Position numbers and translations under genes: made by a program | Assembly (NCBI GenBank): GCA_911728435.2 | Contig: OU452202.1 | Location: 24,407,135 to 24,471,134, forward strand | Reading direction: 5' to 3' | DNA length: 64,000 bases | Origin: Apoderus coryli | Taxonomy: Eukaryota; Arthropoda; Insecta; Coleoptera; Attelabidae | Part shown: positions 24,830 to 37,037 of the stretch, piece after piece | Layout: every line of letters starts with the position of its first letter | Numbering within the stretch: position 1 is the stretch's first letter | The notes under the pieces: generated by a model | The model's database searches: none | Seen by the model: only the letters and a program-made list of their open reading frames with translations | Told to the model about the DNA's origin: nothing

Positions 24830-26315
24830 ATACACTATTTTTTTTTGAAACGGGAAAAACTTCGATTTAATATTGAAAAAAGTCAGAAAATTATCCAAGT
24901 GAACTTTGAAGTTTTAAAAACCTTTCAGTAATCAAATATCTGTCAATTTCATTCTGTGATTTAATTTAAAAATTGCGAACACTCCACCGGAGTCAGTAGA
25001 AGCAGCAAAAGTAGCGTCACAAATTATTAGTTTTGATATATAAAGAAAATGTAACTTCCCCGAATTTGGTTTCTGTCTTAAAATGAGATTATTTATCTTA
25101 TTAATATTCTTCCTCTTACCTCTTTGAAATATTTTTTCAGTTCTATTGTTGCATGTAGCAATAAATTTACTGAATACACTATTTGGAATTTTTTGATATT
25201 TCGTTCTTCAATATTCCTATTTTGTTTTCAAATTTCTTAATTAATGTAGTTGATTCGGTTATACATAAATTTTAGAATTTTAAAAATGAATCTTGGTAAG
25301 ACACTTTCGCAATATTCACGCCGGAGGGTAACATTGGTAAAACTAATATGTGTACAATTAAAATTTAAAAATATTGGTGTAATTTTATTGTATAAAATCT
25401 AGTCTATGGAAAGAAAATGCATCTTTTGTATAATAAAATTTCCTAAAATTAAATATCCACCGTTACTTACGTGTCCGAGAAAAAAGTACTCTCTTTTTTC
25501 CCGGGGATAAAAAGTGACATTTTATTACCTGTCAAGAGAGTAAATATGTCAAACTTTTTTCCCGTCACAGAAAAAAAGATATATAATATCAAATTCATAT
25601 TATAAAATTTTAATAACTAGCTGTTAAACTTCTGACTATCAGAGCAGGTGGGTTTCCTTAACATTACAAATTATGGCAATTTTAGTTTTTTCTTGAACAA
25701 TTTTAGTTAATTTTCAAATTGATTTATTTTCTTTGGGTTGTGGGTTGGGAAATTATAGGCTATTTCCTATTTATTACCATAAAATAAATTAATTTGACAA
25801 ACTAGGGCTTTTAAAACATCATAATTCAGCCCTGTCTGGTCCAGTGCTAGACATGGGAAAAAATGAACTTATTAATTTACCACTTTTACTGTGTGAGCGT
25901 CGTTTTAACTGGGCCACCGTGTAGGTATATTACAATGTTAAAATAAAATAAAGTAAGCCAGTATTTTTTTTCTAAACTAAAACATTTATTTTTATTTTAT
26001 ATACTAAAAATAAATAACAATAAGTCTTTAATTAGGTTTGTTTACTGTCATTTTTACCAAACTGAGTAATAAATTACTGATAATTTGTCAACTACTCAAA
26101 TTGTACATGTTTGCACTGTAATTAGTTATATTCTTCATCCACTTTTTGTCAAGTTTGACTAACAATCACAGTTCTTGAACAAATTTTAAGCAGCCCACCA
26201 AACGGACCTATTGTAGAGATTTCTGTAAAACTGTAGACCGAATTAAGTAGCTGCTGCTTAAACAAACTTGGATACTGTATCAATAATTTATAAATTTATT
26301 TTATTTGAAAGGACA
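24830..26315. other. gene-free spacer between paralogs D and E
   Basis: AT-rich DNA with no supported gene. Segments such as ACGGGAAAAA near 24850 and its complement near 25553 suggest that part of this stretch belongs to the same foldback-type repeat as the hairpin at 24716-24829. I cannot define its limits. Confidence 0.5.
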
Positions 26316-26859
26316 TTAACACGTTGACTGATAGGTGGGGCATATGGGACCAACACATAGTTTGAACAAGTGCCTGTCAAGCCGTTGGTTCATATTTAAA
26401 TCCGTTTTTCTGCATGAGGACCAACATGGCCTAGATTTAGTAAATGCAGTTGGTTCAGGTATTTGTTGGAGTATGCAGTATGTGGTCCCACATAGCATTT
26501 GAAGTCAATGTCAAAATTTTGCAGTTAACTTTACTAAATTAAATGTATTTACTAAAGAAATAAATAGATTCTCGAAAAAATTCAAAACATGCATAACATA
26601 CTTGTGGAGTTCAATAAAATACTCTTATAAATATGGTTGATTGTCCCAATTCTCACAGAAAGTATCCACTTTTATGGTTCTATTAATTGCATATTTTCTT
26701 CTTTCTCTCTCAAAGTGTCTTTTGTAGCAATGTTTACACAATTTTCTTCATCCAAACTTACTTCCCGTAGAAGCTGTTGGAAAAACATGACAGACCCCAC
26801 CATATTCTCCAGATTTAGCTCCCAGTGACTATTTCCTGTTTTCAGGTCTATTTTGACGA

Positions 26860-27083
26860 GAAAAGTTGGAAATTCGCTATACTCAAATAAGACCTTATCC
26901 AGGTGTTGATTTGTCCACGCAAACCCACATTTTCCAGCTTTCTGCAAAGAAAATCCCGATCAACGACGTCAAAAGCATTCGACAGGTCGAAGAGAAGGGC
27001 AACAATACAGTAACCTTGAGCTTCAGCCCTACTCGACTTGACAGATCGTGTAATACATTCTACTTGATCGTAAACTTGCATCA
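26860..27083 (-). mobile_element. LINE RT fragment, minus strand
   Basis: The minus-strand frame reads VYDQVECITRSVKSSRAEAQ, then ALLFDLSNAFDVVDRDFLCRK and LENVGLRGQINTWI. This is the start of the RT palm, with the first catalytic Asp in FDLSNAFD. It stops within the palm. It abuts head-to-head with a plus-strand LINE fragment at about 27085, and both lie inside the TTAA-bounded element. Confidence 0.75.
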
Positions 27084-27084
27084 A

Positions 27085-27710
27085 TACTGATATCGATTGA
27101 CTACCCGAAAGCATTCGACACTATAGATCATGAACTGTTGTGCGCTAAGTTGGAATATTCGGATTTGGTGAAACTTCTGTCAGTTTCTTCAAAAGCTACT
27201 TGGATCTCCGTTCCCAATTTGTCAGTATTTCTAACAGAACATCTTCTTTGAAATTTATTATATCGGGTGTTCCCCAGGGTTCCATATTGGGCCCAATATT
27301 GTTCACGTTGTACACGGCAGACATATTTGATGTAGTGAAATTCACACATCTAAGTGCGTATGCGGATGACACCCAAGTTCTTTTTACTTTTGATCCAAAA
27401 TACCCCGCGCTATCAAATCAATTGAATTCTGACCTCAACGCCATTTATCATTATTCGCTATCACATAATTTAAAACTGAATATGGAGAAAAGTTGTGCGC
27501 TATTTTTCTCGCAGAAAAACCAGAGAGGTGTTATTGACAATATGCATATAGAAATTGATAATTCGGTTATATCATTTTAAAAAACCATTAAAATATTAGG
27601 GGTCACAGTAGATGAGCATTTGAGATTTTCTCATCACGTTAACAACTTATACAATCCTGCTACTATCGCCTTAAGCTGCTATATACGAACAAGATTCAAC
27701 TATGTTGAAT
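27085..27710 (+). mobile_element. LINE RT fragment (YADD type), plus strand
   Basis: Reading starts at IDYPKAFDTIDHELLCAKL. After a frameshift, the frame 27200-27580 has SGVPQGSILGPILFTLY, the catalytic SAYADDTQVLFTF and KLNMEKSCALFFS. A stop follows at 27580, and the next part, ILGVTVDEHLRFSHHVNN, is still readable to about 27660. The sequence is inactive and lacks both ends. Confidence 0.8.
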
Positions 27711-27866
27711 AATAAAAACGAGGTGGTGCACTTAGTGGGACCAACACACTTTTTTACTTATTTTTGGAAAAATTCTTAGTTTTAAAGAACATGAAGCCTA
27801 GTGTTTTTTTTTATGGAAAAATACGCAATAAAACAACGAAAAATGCCTTGGCAGTCAACGTGTTAA

Positions 27867-28464
27867 CTAAATAATATACTCTAGGTAATCTTGCTACATA
27901 AAAATATTATCAGTCGATATGTATGACGTAAATATATCGCTTTATGAAGAATATCAAAAATATGTATCTATATTTATACTTATAGTAAATTCTATATAAA
28001 ATAAAAAATAGATTTTAATGTTTATTTTGGCGGTAGATTATTTTTTGTACTTTCTTTTAGTTTTGTGGCGGCATTTTAAACCATTATTTTAACTTGAAAC
28101 GTAATCGGGTATTCCCCCATGATAAAGTCTGTCTGTAGCGAACAATTTTCAACTTGTTGTAATCAGACTTCATTTTTCTTCCATGCATATACCTACAGCG
28201 TTTTTATTTTTGTATCGAAGAGCGAAAGTCGAAATTGCAAGAGACAAAAATATTGTCAGTTGCTTTAACAAAAAAAAAATCAGTGGCGTTCACTTTTACT
28301 CGTCGGAATATTGGTAAAAGTGTCCCTCGCATGGGACTACACTTAATCGAGGTATTAAATTAATTAAAATATAACAAATAGTTAATAAATTTTTAAGTTT
28401 TAAATAATTAGTCTGTAATTACAATAAACGCCGCTCTCAAATTTCAAATATTTGGAAGGAAGTT
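27867..28464. other. gene-free spacer
   Basis: AT-rich, no supported gene or named repeat. It ends where the LINE fragment near 28465 becomes readable. Confidence 0.45.
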
Positions 28465-29185
28465 AAGGATCTGTTGACAATGAATTGTCATTCAATCGTC
28501 ACATTCACAGTATTTGCCAAGAGGCGACTAGAGCACTTGGGTTTATTATAAGGTCAACAAGGGAATTTCAGAATATAGACCCTCTTATAGCCCTTTACTA
28601 GTCGTTGGTGCGGTCAAAGTCGGAATACGAGTCTGTCGTGTGGTCACCGATCTACCAGGTATATATCAATAAACTTGAGCAGGTTCAGCGTAAGTTTTTA
28701 AAGTACATTTCGTACAAGATTGATGGACGATATCCAGACAGGGGGGTTGATCATAACGAACTCTTAAACCGTTTTGGTTTTCAATCGTTGCAGTGTCGAA
28801 GAGTGTCTGCATCTCAAATATTTCTTTTTAAATTAATCAACTCCATGCTGGATTGCCCTCACCTCTTACAGGAAGTGAACCTCAACGTACCACTGGCATA
28901 TACAAGGAATATGCACTTATTTAGAGTTCCCCAAGTTCATACGAATTATGAGACGAGGGCTCCCGTAATCAATGCATGCAATCTATGTAATAAGCCTGAA
29001 TATCTGTTCATACCAATTTTTTTAGTAATAATTTAGTGGCATTTAAACATGTTAATTTAAGAATTTGGTTTTAAGTTTCTATTATAGTTTTAGTGTAGAT
29101 TAAGTTCAATTGTTTATATTATGAAATCAATGAATTGTCTTGTAATTGGGTGTAACCTGTTAGACAATAAATAAATAAATAAATA
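28465..29185 (+). mobile_element. LINE 3' fragment (FADD family, 3' end conserved)
   Basis: With stops before 28605, the plus strand reads SFNRHIHSICQEATRALGFI. The open frame 28605-29036 then gives MVRSKSEYESVVWSPIYQ, VQRKFLKYISYKIDG, LLNRFGFQSLQCRR and VPQVHTNYETRAPV. The end is TTGTAATTGGGTGTAACC followed by TGTTAGACAATAAATAAATA. The same terminal motif, more or less worn, occurs in the copies at 12.4 kb and 47.7 kb, so all three belong to one family. Confidence 0.85.
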
Positions 29186-29808
29186 TTCGACCGAAAGATA
29201 TTTGAAATATTTAAAAAAAACGTTATTTTATGTTTATAGAAACTTTGCTTTAATAAACTGGCCTGAAAAATCTGCTACTTAAATATTTCCCTGTCGCTTC
29301 TAAGCACCCCATATATTAATGCTGAATTTAGAATGAGGTTTTCTAAAAAAAATTTGATAACCGCGTTCGTGTCAATTTAATTTCTTGGCAAACGATTCCG
29401 TTCCAATGTACGTAAGAAAAATTATAAAGAAGTACAAAATTATTCTATAAATGCAGTTTTCAAAAATTCTAAATAAATATTTCACTTCAAATTTTAATTT
29501 TGTTTTGTTGTTAATTTCAATTAAAAATATTAATTAATTAACAATTTTTTATTCCCTACACTAAATTATACAAGGTGGATCACGCTCAATAAGTCGATTT
29601 GTTATCTGAAAAGGTACTAAAGGTATATTTTCTTAAATAATTAGTTAATTTGATATCAGTATCTATCATAAAAATTAAAATTTACAAAAAAAACTGTCCT
29701 TGTTTTAGTTGTTTTCATGAGATTTCGTAATAATGGTCAGACATAAACTATAAGATACAGACACGTAAAGAAAATATAGAAAAGTTGAGCGTGACTAATT
29801 CTGTATTA
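29186..29808. other. gene-free spacer, 3' flank of paralog E
   Basis: AT-rich sequence with nothing I can name. It is the downstream side of paralog E, whose stop codon is at 29809. Confidence 0.45.
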
Positions 29809-32800
29809 TCAAACTTTAGATTTTAATGGAGCAGACTCAGCATCTTGAATCCCATCCTCTTCTTTCCCATTCTTTTCATCCCATGAGTCTCGTTGACTGG
29901 CAAGTTTTCCATCGTTTACATTGAACTCTTCTAATTCTTTTTCAGTCGGTACGTCATGTTTCTTTTCATTCCATGGTTGTATTTGTGATGTTCCAAATAA
30001 GATGAAGAACAATCCACAACCCATGTAGACCGTTCCACCGATTATGAAGTTGGTAGCCCATTCGTGGATACCGTTCTAAGAAATTACGAATTATACGTCA
30101 AATTAAAAAAATCCTTTGGATAATTAATTGCTTACATTTTCCTTAATCAGGGCTCCAGTTACAGCGGGTGTTATGAATCCGGACGTACCACCAATCAAAC
30201 TGATTATACCAAATATCGTTCCTGCAAAATTTGGTGCTAAATCCTGCGCATTCTGTAGATTTGTCACGACTGCAGCTCCATTGATAGACATACTGAATAT
30301 GAGGATCAAAACAGCTCCCATATGGTCACATTTCACCAATGTCATGCAAATGAGAAGGATTCCTGGTATTATATGCGCTGAAAAATTAAAATGCTTTTAT
30401 TCTAGGGTAATTCTTGCGGATCGCGCAAATTTCCGATAATCTCTGGTCTAAGATTTTCGTAATTCCTCAAGATATGGTTTCACTTTTAAAAGCATCAGGT
30501 CAAATAATAATAGAGCTAGAGTTAACTGTTTGAAGCTCTTTATTTTTGGACCAAGAGCGTCAATCATATTGCTAATGGCGTTACTGCATGAGTTTGAATC
30601 AGAGGCTGAAGCGAGGTCATTACTTTTTATTTCCCAATGATTTATAGATCAGATATTGTTGCAAGGCTTTTGTGAACGAGTATAATACACAAATAAAGAA
30701 TGTTACACGTGTACGAAGCAATTCCAAGAAAATGATCTTATCGCTTATTTCTTCCTAAGAGTATCGACGATCAGTTAACGCTAAGTGAATAGAAAGTTGG
30801 AGACCTCGGTAAAGGAATTTTTCATTTGATTCAATACAAATTTCACTTACAACATAGAATAAACGACTTCCGGGTCATAGTCGTCGTTAACCATTGTTTC
30901 GACTTAATAACATCGCTTATCCATCCATAACCAAATCCAAAGAACATTCTGAGTAAATGTGGCATAGCTGCTAAACCTCCAGAACTCTAAAATTCAAGAA
31001 TTAAATAATAAACCGACTAGTTTTATTGTTATGTTATCTCTTTTTACCTTGAGATCAAATCCAATGACTTCTATCATAAATTTGGGCACTCCGGTAATTT
31101 GTAGATAGAGACCCCACAAGTTTCCAAAATGACATACGCAGAGAGCCCAAAACGGTAGTGAAGTGAAGATTTTGAGGTATGGCGGCACAGCCTAGAATTA
31201 ATTTAAATGCTGAAATATTTAATTTCTTATTTTGAAGATAGCAGATTATAGGTATGACTTCGATCAGCCACATCTTCTGCAAAAATGCGTTTCAAAGGGT
31301 TCTACTGATGTAATATTTTAGCTATTTGACTCAATGAGGTTTCTGCATCTAATATGTATTTTCTGGTGGAACAAAACTGCATAAATTGAGCCCACACACA
31401 CTCTTTCGATTTTGGGTATTCTTTGCTTTATTTTTTCAATATTTCCGTAAATTGTTTTTTATAAAAAAATGCCCAAACGAATCATTTTTACGGAAATTAT
31501 TTTTGTCAATTCAACTTGTACATAAAATAGCTACATTTATTGAGATTTTGTATGTATTGTTTTTACCTTTTCTTTAGAAACGGTACTAGCTTGTGATGAC
31601 TTGATGTAGTTCTTTTCTTCCACAGAAATCCAACCATGTTGATCGGGACTATCAGCTGCTATTAAATAAAATATGGCGCAAAATACACCTATTTGAACAG
31701 TAAGAAAGTGAAAACCTAAAAAAAATCAAGTTGGTAGGATATTATTATAATCTTTGTTAGTGTGAAGTTTGTTGGCCTTGTATACTAAAATACGTAATAA
31801 TTACCCCAAGCCCAACCAAACATGGACGTAGCAAATCCAATCGAGATCCAGGAGAGGCACGTACCCAATGTGTTACCCATAAGGGCACTCACAAATTTGC
31901 CTTTCTCTGCTGGGGGTGCCCACCTGGCAATTAGACATTGACAAGCTGGATAGATGGTACCCTAAATAAAAAATCACAAATATTAAATGATTTTCAACAA
32001 TTCTCTCATTATTAAATAAAATTAATCAAAATATGTTTTGAAAATTAATAAATTTTGTAAACACAATCATACAGTAGCACAAACAGAAAGAATAATTAAC
32101 AAATTGTACGTAAAAACATCTGATCGTGCAGTGTTGCCTCAAAAGTCAATGTATATTTTATTTTATTAATTTAACAACATTTATATTAACAACAAATGAA
32201 TGGTTAATGGCAGAAAATTAGTTGAATTTTATATATTTACAATCGATATGACGCTTATATTTTCAAAATCGCAGTAGAGAAGACCTAACTTCACCCATCG
32301 ATTCGAATTCACTGTACCTAACACCACAAGGGTTCCCAAAAATAAAAGAAATAACTCCATGGGATGAAGTTTTTGTGAGCAATAAAGAAGTAAAAAAAAA
32401 ACAGTTTCGACGCAAGAATGACCTTTTTTAATGAGGCCAGAAACAAATTAATTGATAGATCCTGAGAGGTTTATTGAGGCAGGTGAATACAGTGAAAAAG
32501 AAAAGTATTACATTTTTATTGTCTACCATTATCCCCTATTATTACCCATCGCATATATAAACTTTTTTGTATTAAAAGTGTTTACGTGAACCAATTAATA
32601 TATTTTGTTTAACTTACCGCCACGATACCAATAATAAATCTACAAACGATAAGGGCACTATAATGCCAATTTGCTGCCCATACGCATAATGAATTAAATA
32701 CGCCAGTCACGATTTGTGCATACAAAATGGTACGGTATGGTCCCAGCCATTCTGCTATAAATCCACCAGGTAGACTTGCAATTACATAACCCCAGAAGTA

Positions 32801-35800
32801 GGAGCCTAGAATGTAGCCTTGGGTCGGTTCATCCCATAAGTATCTCGGACCGTACTGAAAAATGTCGTTATTAAATTTTACGAAAAAAAAAAGAAGAAGA
32901 AAGGTTATTGTGCTAAGAGACTCTGCTTTATTGCCACATATAATATAAGCTTTTATTGTAATTCCCCTGAAGAAGTAGTTCATACTATCACTAGTGGAGT
33001 CCACAAATCGAGGAAGAGAAAAGAAGTTGTTAGGTGATAAATCAGGCGAATATGGCACCCTGAGAATGCACACCTGCAACAATGTAACGCGACAAAACAA
33101 TTTATATTAATTCGTATAGGGGCTAAGGCTCTAGCCAAAACCATTTTTTCCTCAAACTGACAATAATTGTTAAGTTTTTCATAAATATTGTCAAAACCAA
33201 AGTACAGACAAAGAAATAAACGCAATACATAGTGCACTTTTATAATTTGTTGCCTATATCTTTATTATAATATAATTTTTCGATAATTTTTTAATTTTCG
33301 AACACTCCCCGTATATCTTCTTCCAAAATGCACCTTTTAAGACCGGTTTAAGATATTTTAACTGACACTGCAATCGACTTAAAACGTTTTTGAGACATAT
33401 TAGGAAATAACCTGGTACTTAAACTTATTTTTAGATTCCCAGTGAACCTACAGCACGTTCATCCACTTGTGTTATAAAATTCCATAGCCTAAAACAAATT
33501 GTATTAACGTATTTCCAACAAGATTTTTATTTTTTTTTATTTTACAGACTTTTGATTTAGAGACAACTTAGCGGAAGCAGCAAAGTAATGTTAAAGTGAC
33601 ATTGAACTCACTCAGGAAGTGCTGGGACATTCACCACCAGGAAGTATTGTACACTTAATTGAAATGCATGGTAAATAAATATTAAAAATAGGGTTTGTGA
33701 AAAAGTGTGTTTTATTTCATTATTTTTTTATTTAGAAATTTTGTTGAATCATGTAGAAAGCGTTTAGTGCATAGTCGCTCTTGCTTAGAATAACGGTCAA
33801 CATAATACGAAGAAAGTCCTTTAATTAAAATAACTGTAAGTAGCTTAAGGTTGATTGTTTTTTCTTTAAATGCGAACTAAAATATACCTACTTGCCTCAT
33901 ATTTTGTATTAATTTAAAATTATTAAGAAACGACTTAAATAAATAAAATCGGTAGGTATATGATGACTCATTTAAAACAATAAAAGTTTCAGAACCAGTT
34001 ACTTCATTGCCAGTTTACGCGGCTAACATAAATTCAACTACTTTACAGGGTTTGTGAGTCCGTCCAATCTGGCACTAAAATTAATTATTATGACCTTGTT
34101 GGCATGGATAAGAAACCATGTAAAAATGTATTTATGCAAGTCAAACATTTATTGTTTCTATTAAAAAATTACTGTTACTAAACTGATTTAAATTTTGCTC
34201 ATGTTATACAAACTTACATCTGGCTGTGTAGCATTAACTATCGTCCGATTGCCATCAATAGTATTATTTTCTGCCAGTCTTATGCATTCAGGAGTTTGTC
34301 TTGTTTTACCTTTAGCTACCATAGCCGTAATACTAATGGAAATATTTGATCGTGTTGTGTAGTTAATGTAAGTTGTTAGGAATATCATGACGGCTATCCA
34401 GAACCGGATGGGTATTTTGTAGCAAGCTGAAGCAGAAACAAAAAGTTATGTCGTATTTTAATTATGGGGATTAACCCGGTAGTTTATTTATGGCAGTAAA
34501 GGTCAGCAGTATATTGTTAACAATATAATATCCAAGTACCATAATATGCGGGCATTGATAAATTAAATTCGACAATATAGGCAGTTTATCTCGTATAGAT
34601 AAACTTCAATACTGTTACTTACATAAGGCATCAATTAGCGTCATAACTGATTAAATTTAAAACTAAATTGTATTTATACACATTATTCAAAAAATGTGTT
34701 AAACACTTGGTTACAAAAAATGTAATGAAAAACCTTGAAAAGAGTTAAAAATATCATCCATTTGCGTAACTCAATAAATAAAATGAATTAAATGGGCGAT
34801 ATTTAGGTATGTGGGTTATTAATTGTTTATGTTTAGCCTTATAAAATGTATCAATTCTCGACTTATTAATGCAGGTCAAATATCAGATTAAAGTTGAATA
34901 GTCTCTAACCTAATTATTAATAAGTTTTCTAATACAGACAATGACAGCGAAGTACCTACTTACTAACTTAAGAACTTCGTATTTTTATATTTCAGTAATG
35001 TGCGTTCCTCTGTGTATAATTTATAACTTAATATCAAGACGTAATACTTTTCCTATGGTCTGGAAGAATGCTAAGGTGTGGCCTGTTTTCAAGAGCGGAG
35101 ATCGTGCGGATATAACCAATTATAGGCCTATATCAATTCTGTCTAATTTTTCTAAATTACTTGAAATAGTCCTTTACAATCGTATTTATCCAATTGTTCA
35201 ACACGGGCTGGTCCAGTATCAGCATGGTTTCATTGCACACAAGTCCAAACTTACAAATTTGTCGATTTGTTCACAATACGTGTCTGGGACGTTGGATAAC
35301 CGCGGTCAGGTTGACGTTGTATACACCGATTTTTGCAAGGCGTTTGATAGAATTGATCATACAATCCTTATACAAAAGCTTCCGCATTTTGGCTTTAGCG
35401 CTGATGCCGTCTGTCTTCTGCAATCTTATATTACTGATAGAGTTCAGTTTGTGTCATACATTGGATATACATCGACATATTATTATACAGCTCAATCTGG
35501 AGTACCTCAGGGTTCAAATCTGGGACCTCTATTATTTTTATTATTCATTAACGATTTGGGAGAATTATTGAATTGTAGTAAACTGATTCATGCAGATGAC
35601 TTAAAGATTTTTACAACGATAAGTACGCCGCAGGATTGTATTTCGCTACAGGGTAGTCTTCAATTGGTGAATGCTCTATATTTTGCATATGTAAGATCCA
35701 AGCTTGAGTATTGCTCTTTGGTCTGGTACCCCTGCTATGACTGTGATATTCAAATGATTGATAAAGTTCAGCGTAAATTTTTAAAATGTTTCTGCTTTAA

Positions 35801-37037
35801 GATTGATGGAACTTACCCGGATCGCGGAATACCTTACAAATATCTTATTGACCGATTTCAATTTCAAAGTTTAAGTTTAAGGAGAAATTTGTTTAGTATA
35901 AGCTTCCTATATAAGATATTCAATAGTGATGCAGTGTGCCCTGAGCTACTGGAAAAGGTATCTCTGTTGGTTCCGCGTATCAATGCTAGAAATTCTATTG
36001 CATTTTATAATGAGCGAGCCAGAACAAATGTTATATTAAAATCTCCCATTTATACTATGTGCCAGCAATTTAATTTGGTTAATGATCATTGTGATATATT
36101 TTTTTGATTCTCTGAATGAATGATGTTCATTAATACTTGTGTACTTTGGTTGATTTTCGTTGTTTATTGATGTACCTACTGTTATTTAATATAGTTAAGC
36201 TTTAGTTATAGTTGGTTTTTGTATGCATTGCTCTGTAAATGGAACTTGTTCTGTTGAGTAATAAAGCTATTATTATTATTATTATACCTATATGTCTAAG
36301 TAATATAAGTAGAATAAGGCAGGGATGGGCATAATATATGCATTGTCTTCGTTTTGGCGTAATCAACGCAAAGACAATGTAAACAAACTTCCCGTCATTC
36401 ACCACTTACTGATGACGCACGACCATAACGAAATTCTGCACACCCATCGTAAATAGTTATACACTGAAACGATTTAATGTCTCCTTCTGGAATTATGCCG
36501 AGAGTTAGGCGATTTCTAAAATAATTATTTTAGAAATCGCCTAACTGAATTTCCTTCTAAATTTAGCGGTAAATTTACCGCTAAATTTAGAAGGAAATTC
36601 AAATGTTTAATACTAACTTTAAAAAAAAATAAATTTCGCTGCGCCTAATTGAATATCAATCAAAAACATTTTTTCTTTTGATTCCTACCTAATATTAATA
36701 GTGGTTGCCTACAATATACTCTGATGATGGATATGTGCGACCGAATCATGTATGTGATGTGAGTATTAATTAAAACATTTTGGGGGGAGTCTACTGTTAA
36801 TCCATTAACATTCCCTTAATGTAACCTCATTCACGGTCTTATCAATTATCACACCACCCTCGTATCTAGCATATGACTGACGATTGACGATATTTTACAT
36901 GTAGTTTGTTCTAATAGTTTTATATCAAGAATATGCCTATGGAAAAATAGAAAGTTCCTACCACATTTGCCTGTAGAAAGTAGAAACCCTTTTAGCATAA
37001 TTAATAATAGAAAAATGATGAATAGGTACTTACCCAT
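29809..37037 (-). CDS. SLC17-family MFS anion/phosphate transporter, paralog E with long C-tail
   Basis: Exons: 37034-37037 (ATGG, GTAAGT donor), 34218-34426, 32618-32854, 31805-31961, 31567-31715, 31048-31191, 30851-30986, 30136-30377, 29809-30075, giving 514 residues. The start is MACYKIPIRFW. Marks are YINYTTRSNISISITAMV, YGPRYLWDEPTQGYILG, AEWLGPYRTILYAQ, the loop CQCLIARWAPPAEKGKF (Cys in place of the usual His region), AADSPDQHGWIS, and NAQDLAPNFAGT. Sequons NNT, NRT and NAT are in the first loop. The last exon is about 125 nt longer than in the other copies and adds a charged cytosolic tail ending AESAPLKSKV. Intron 1 (2.6 kb) contains a LINE, so the link to the first exon at 37034 is the least certain junction; the ATGG-donor pattern and phase support it. 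Confidence 0.87.
32950..33100 (-). mobile_element. Tc1/mariner-like transposase relic in an intron of paralog E
   Basis: The minus strand reads RVPYSPDLSPNNFFSLPRF, which resembles the PYSPDLxPxDFxLFP block that ends the catalytic domain of mariner-type transposases. The flanking sequence does not continue a recognisable domain, so only a short scrap is left. The reading continues into the adjacent SLC17 exon only by chance. Confidence 0.5.
34930..36290 (+). mobile_element. LINE with open 388-residue RT frame, catalytic HADD, antisense in intron 1 of paralog E
   Basis: The frame 34941-36107 includes the RT fingers (KVWPVFKSGDR, NYRPISILSNFSKLLE), VDVVYTDFCKAFDRIDH, SGVPQGSNLGPLLFLLFIND, then LIHADDLKIF at residues 215-224. 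The usual F/YADD is HADD here, from a CAT codon at 35589-35591. After SLQGSLQ the frame jumps to ALYFAYVRSKLEYCSLVW, an in-frame deletion of about 100 residues. It then continues with VQRKFLKCFCFKIDG to the element C-terminus. The 3' end is AATAAAGCTATTATTATT near 36290. It is dead despite the open frame. Confidence 0.88.
36504..36545. repeat. perfect 42-bp palindrome (no loop)
   Basis: The sequence from GTTAGGCGATTTC to its mirrored complement GAAATCGCCTAAC is an exact palindrome centred between 36524 and 36525, with no spacer. It directly abuts a second perfect palindrome at 36546. The half-site TAGGCGATTTCTAAAATA also occurs once near 50869-50886, so the sequence is dispersed. Confidence 0.95.
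36546..36601. repeat. perfect 56-bp palindrome (no loop)
   Basis: The left half TGAATTTCCTTCTAAATTTA plus GCGGTAAA is followed immediately by its exact reverse complement, centred between 36573 and 36574. Together with the adjacent 42-bp palindrome it makes 98 bp of uninterrupted self-complementary DNA. A weaker inverted repeat (CATTGTCTT...AAGACAATG) lies nearby at about 36340-36379. Confidence 0.95.

Larger units (their letters stand above)
26316..27866. mobile_element. TTAA-bounded TIR element (piggyBac-like, non-autonomous) loaded with LINE fragments
   Basis: The left end reads TTAACACGTTGACTG (26316-26330), and its exact reverse complement lies at 27852-27866, each with TTAA outermost. 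A subterminal direct repeat GGGACCAACACA is at 26346-26357 and 27737-27748. TTAA as target and terminus is the hallmark of piggyBac-type elements. No transposase is readable; the inside holds two LINE fragments in opposite orientation. The assignment to piggyBac-like rests only on the termini. Confidence 0.7.

Noticed and set aside
26860..27710. Twin-priming (5' inversion of one LINE) as origin of the two opposed RT fragments
   Set aside because: Both fragments encode the same palm region with different sequence (DLSNAFDVVD and DYPKAFDTID), so they come from two elements.
32281..32550. Plus-strand stretch with DPERFIEAGEYSE in an intron of paralog E, faintly similar to SPERFIENRSF near 2085
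   Set aside because: Two short look-alikes without a longer frame or known family; too weak to call a gene or repeat.
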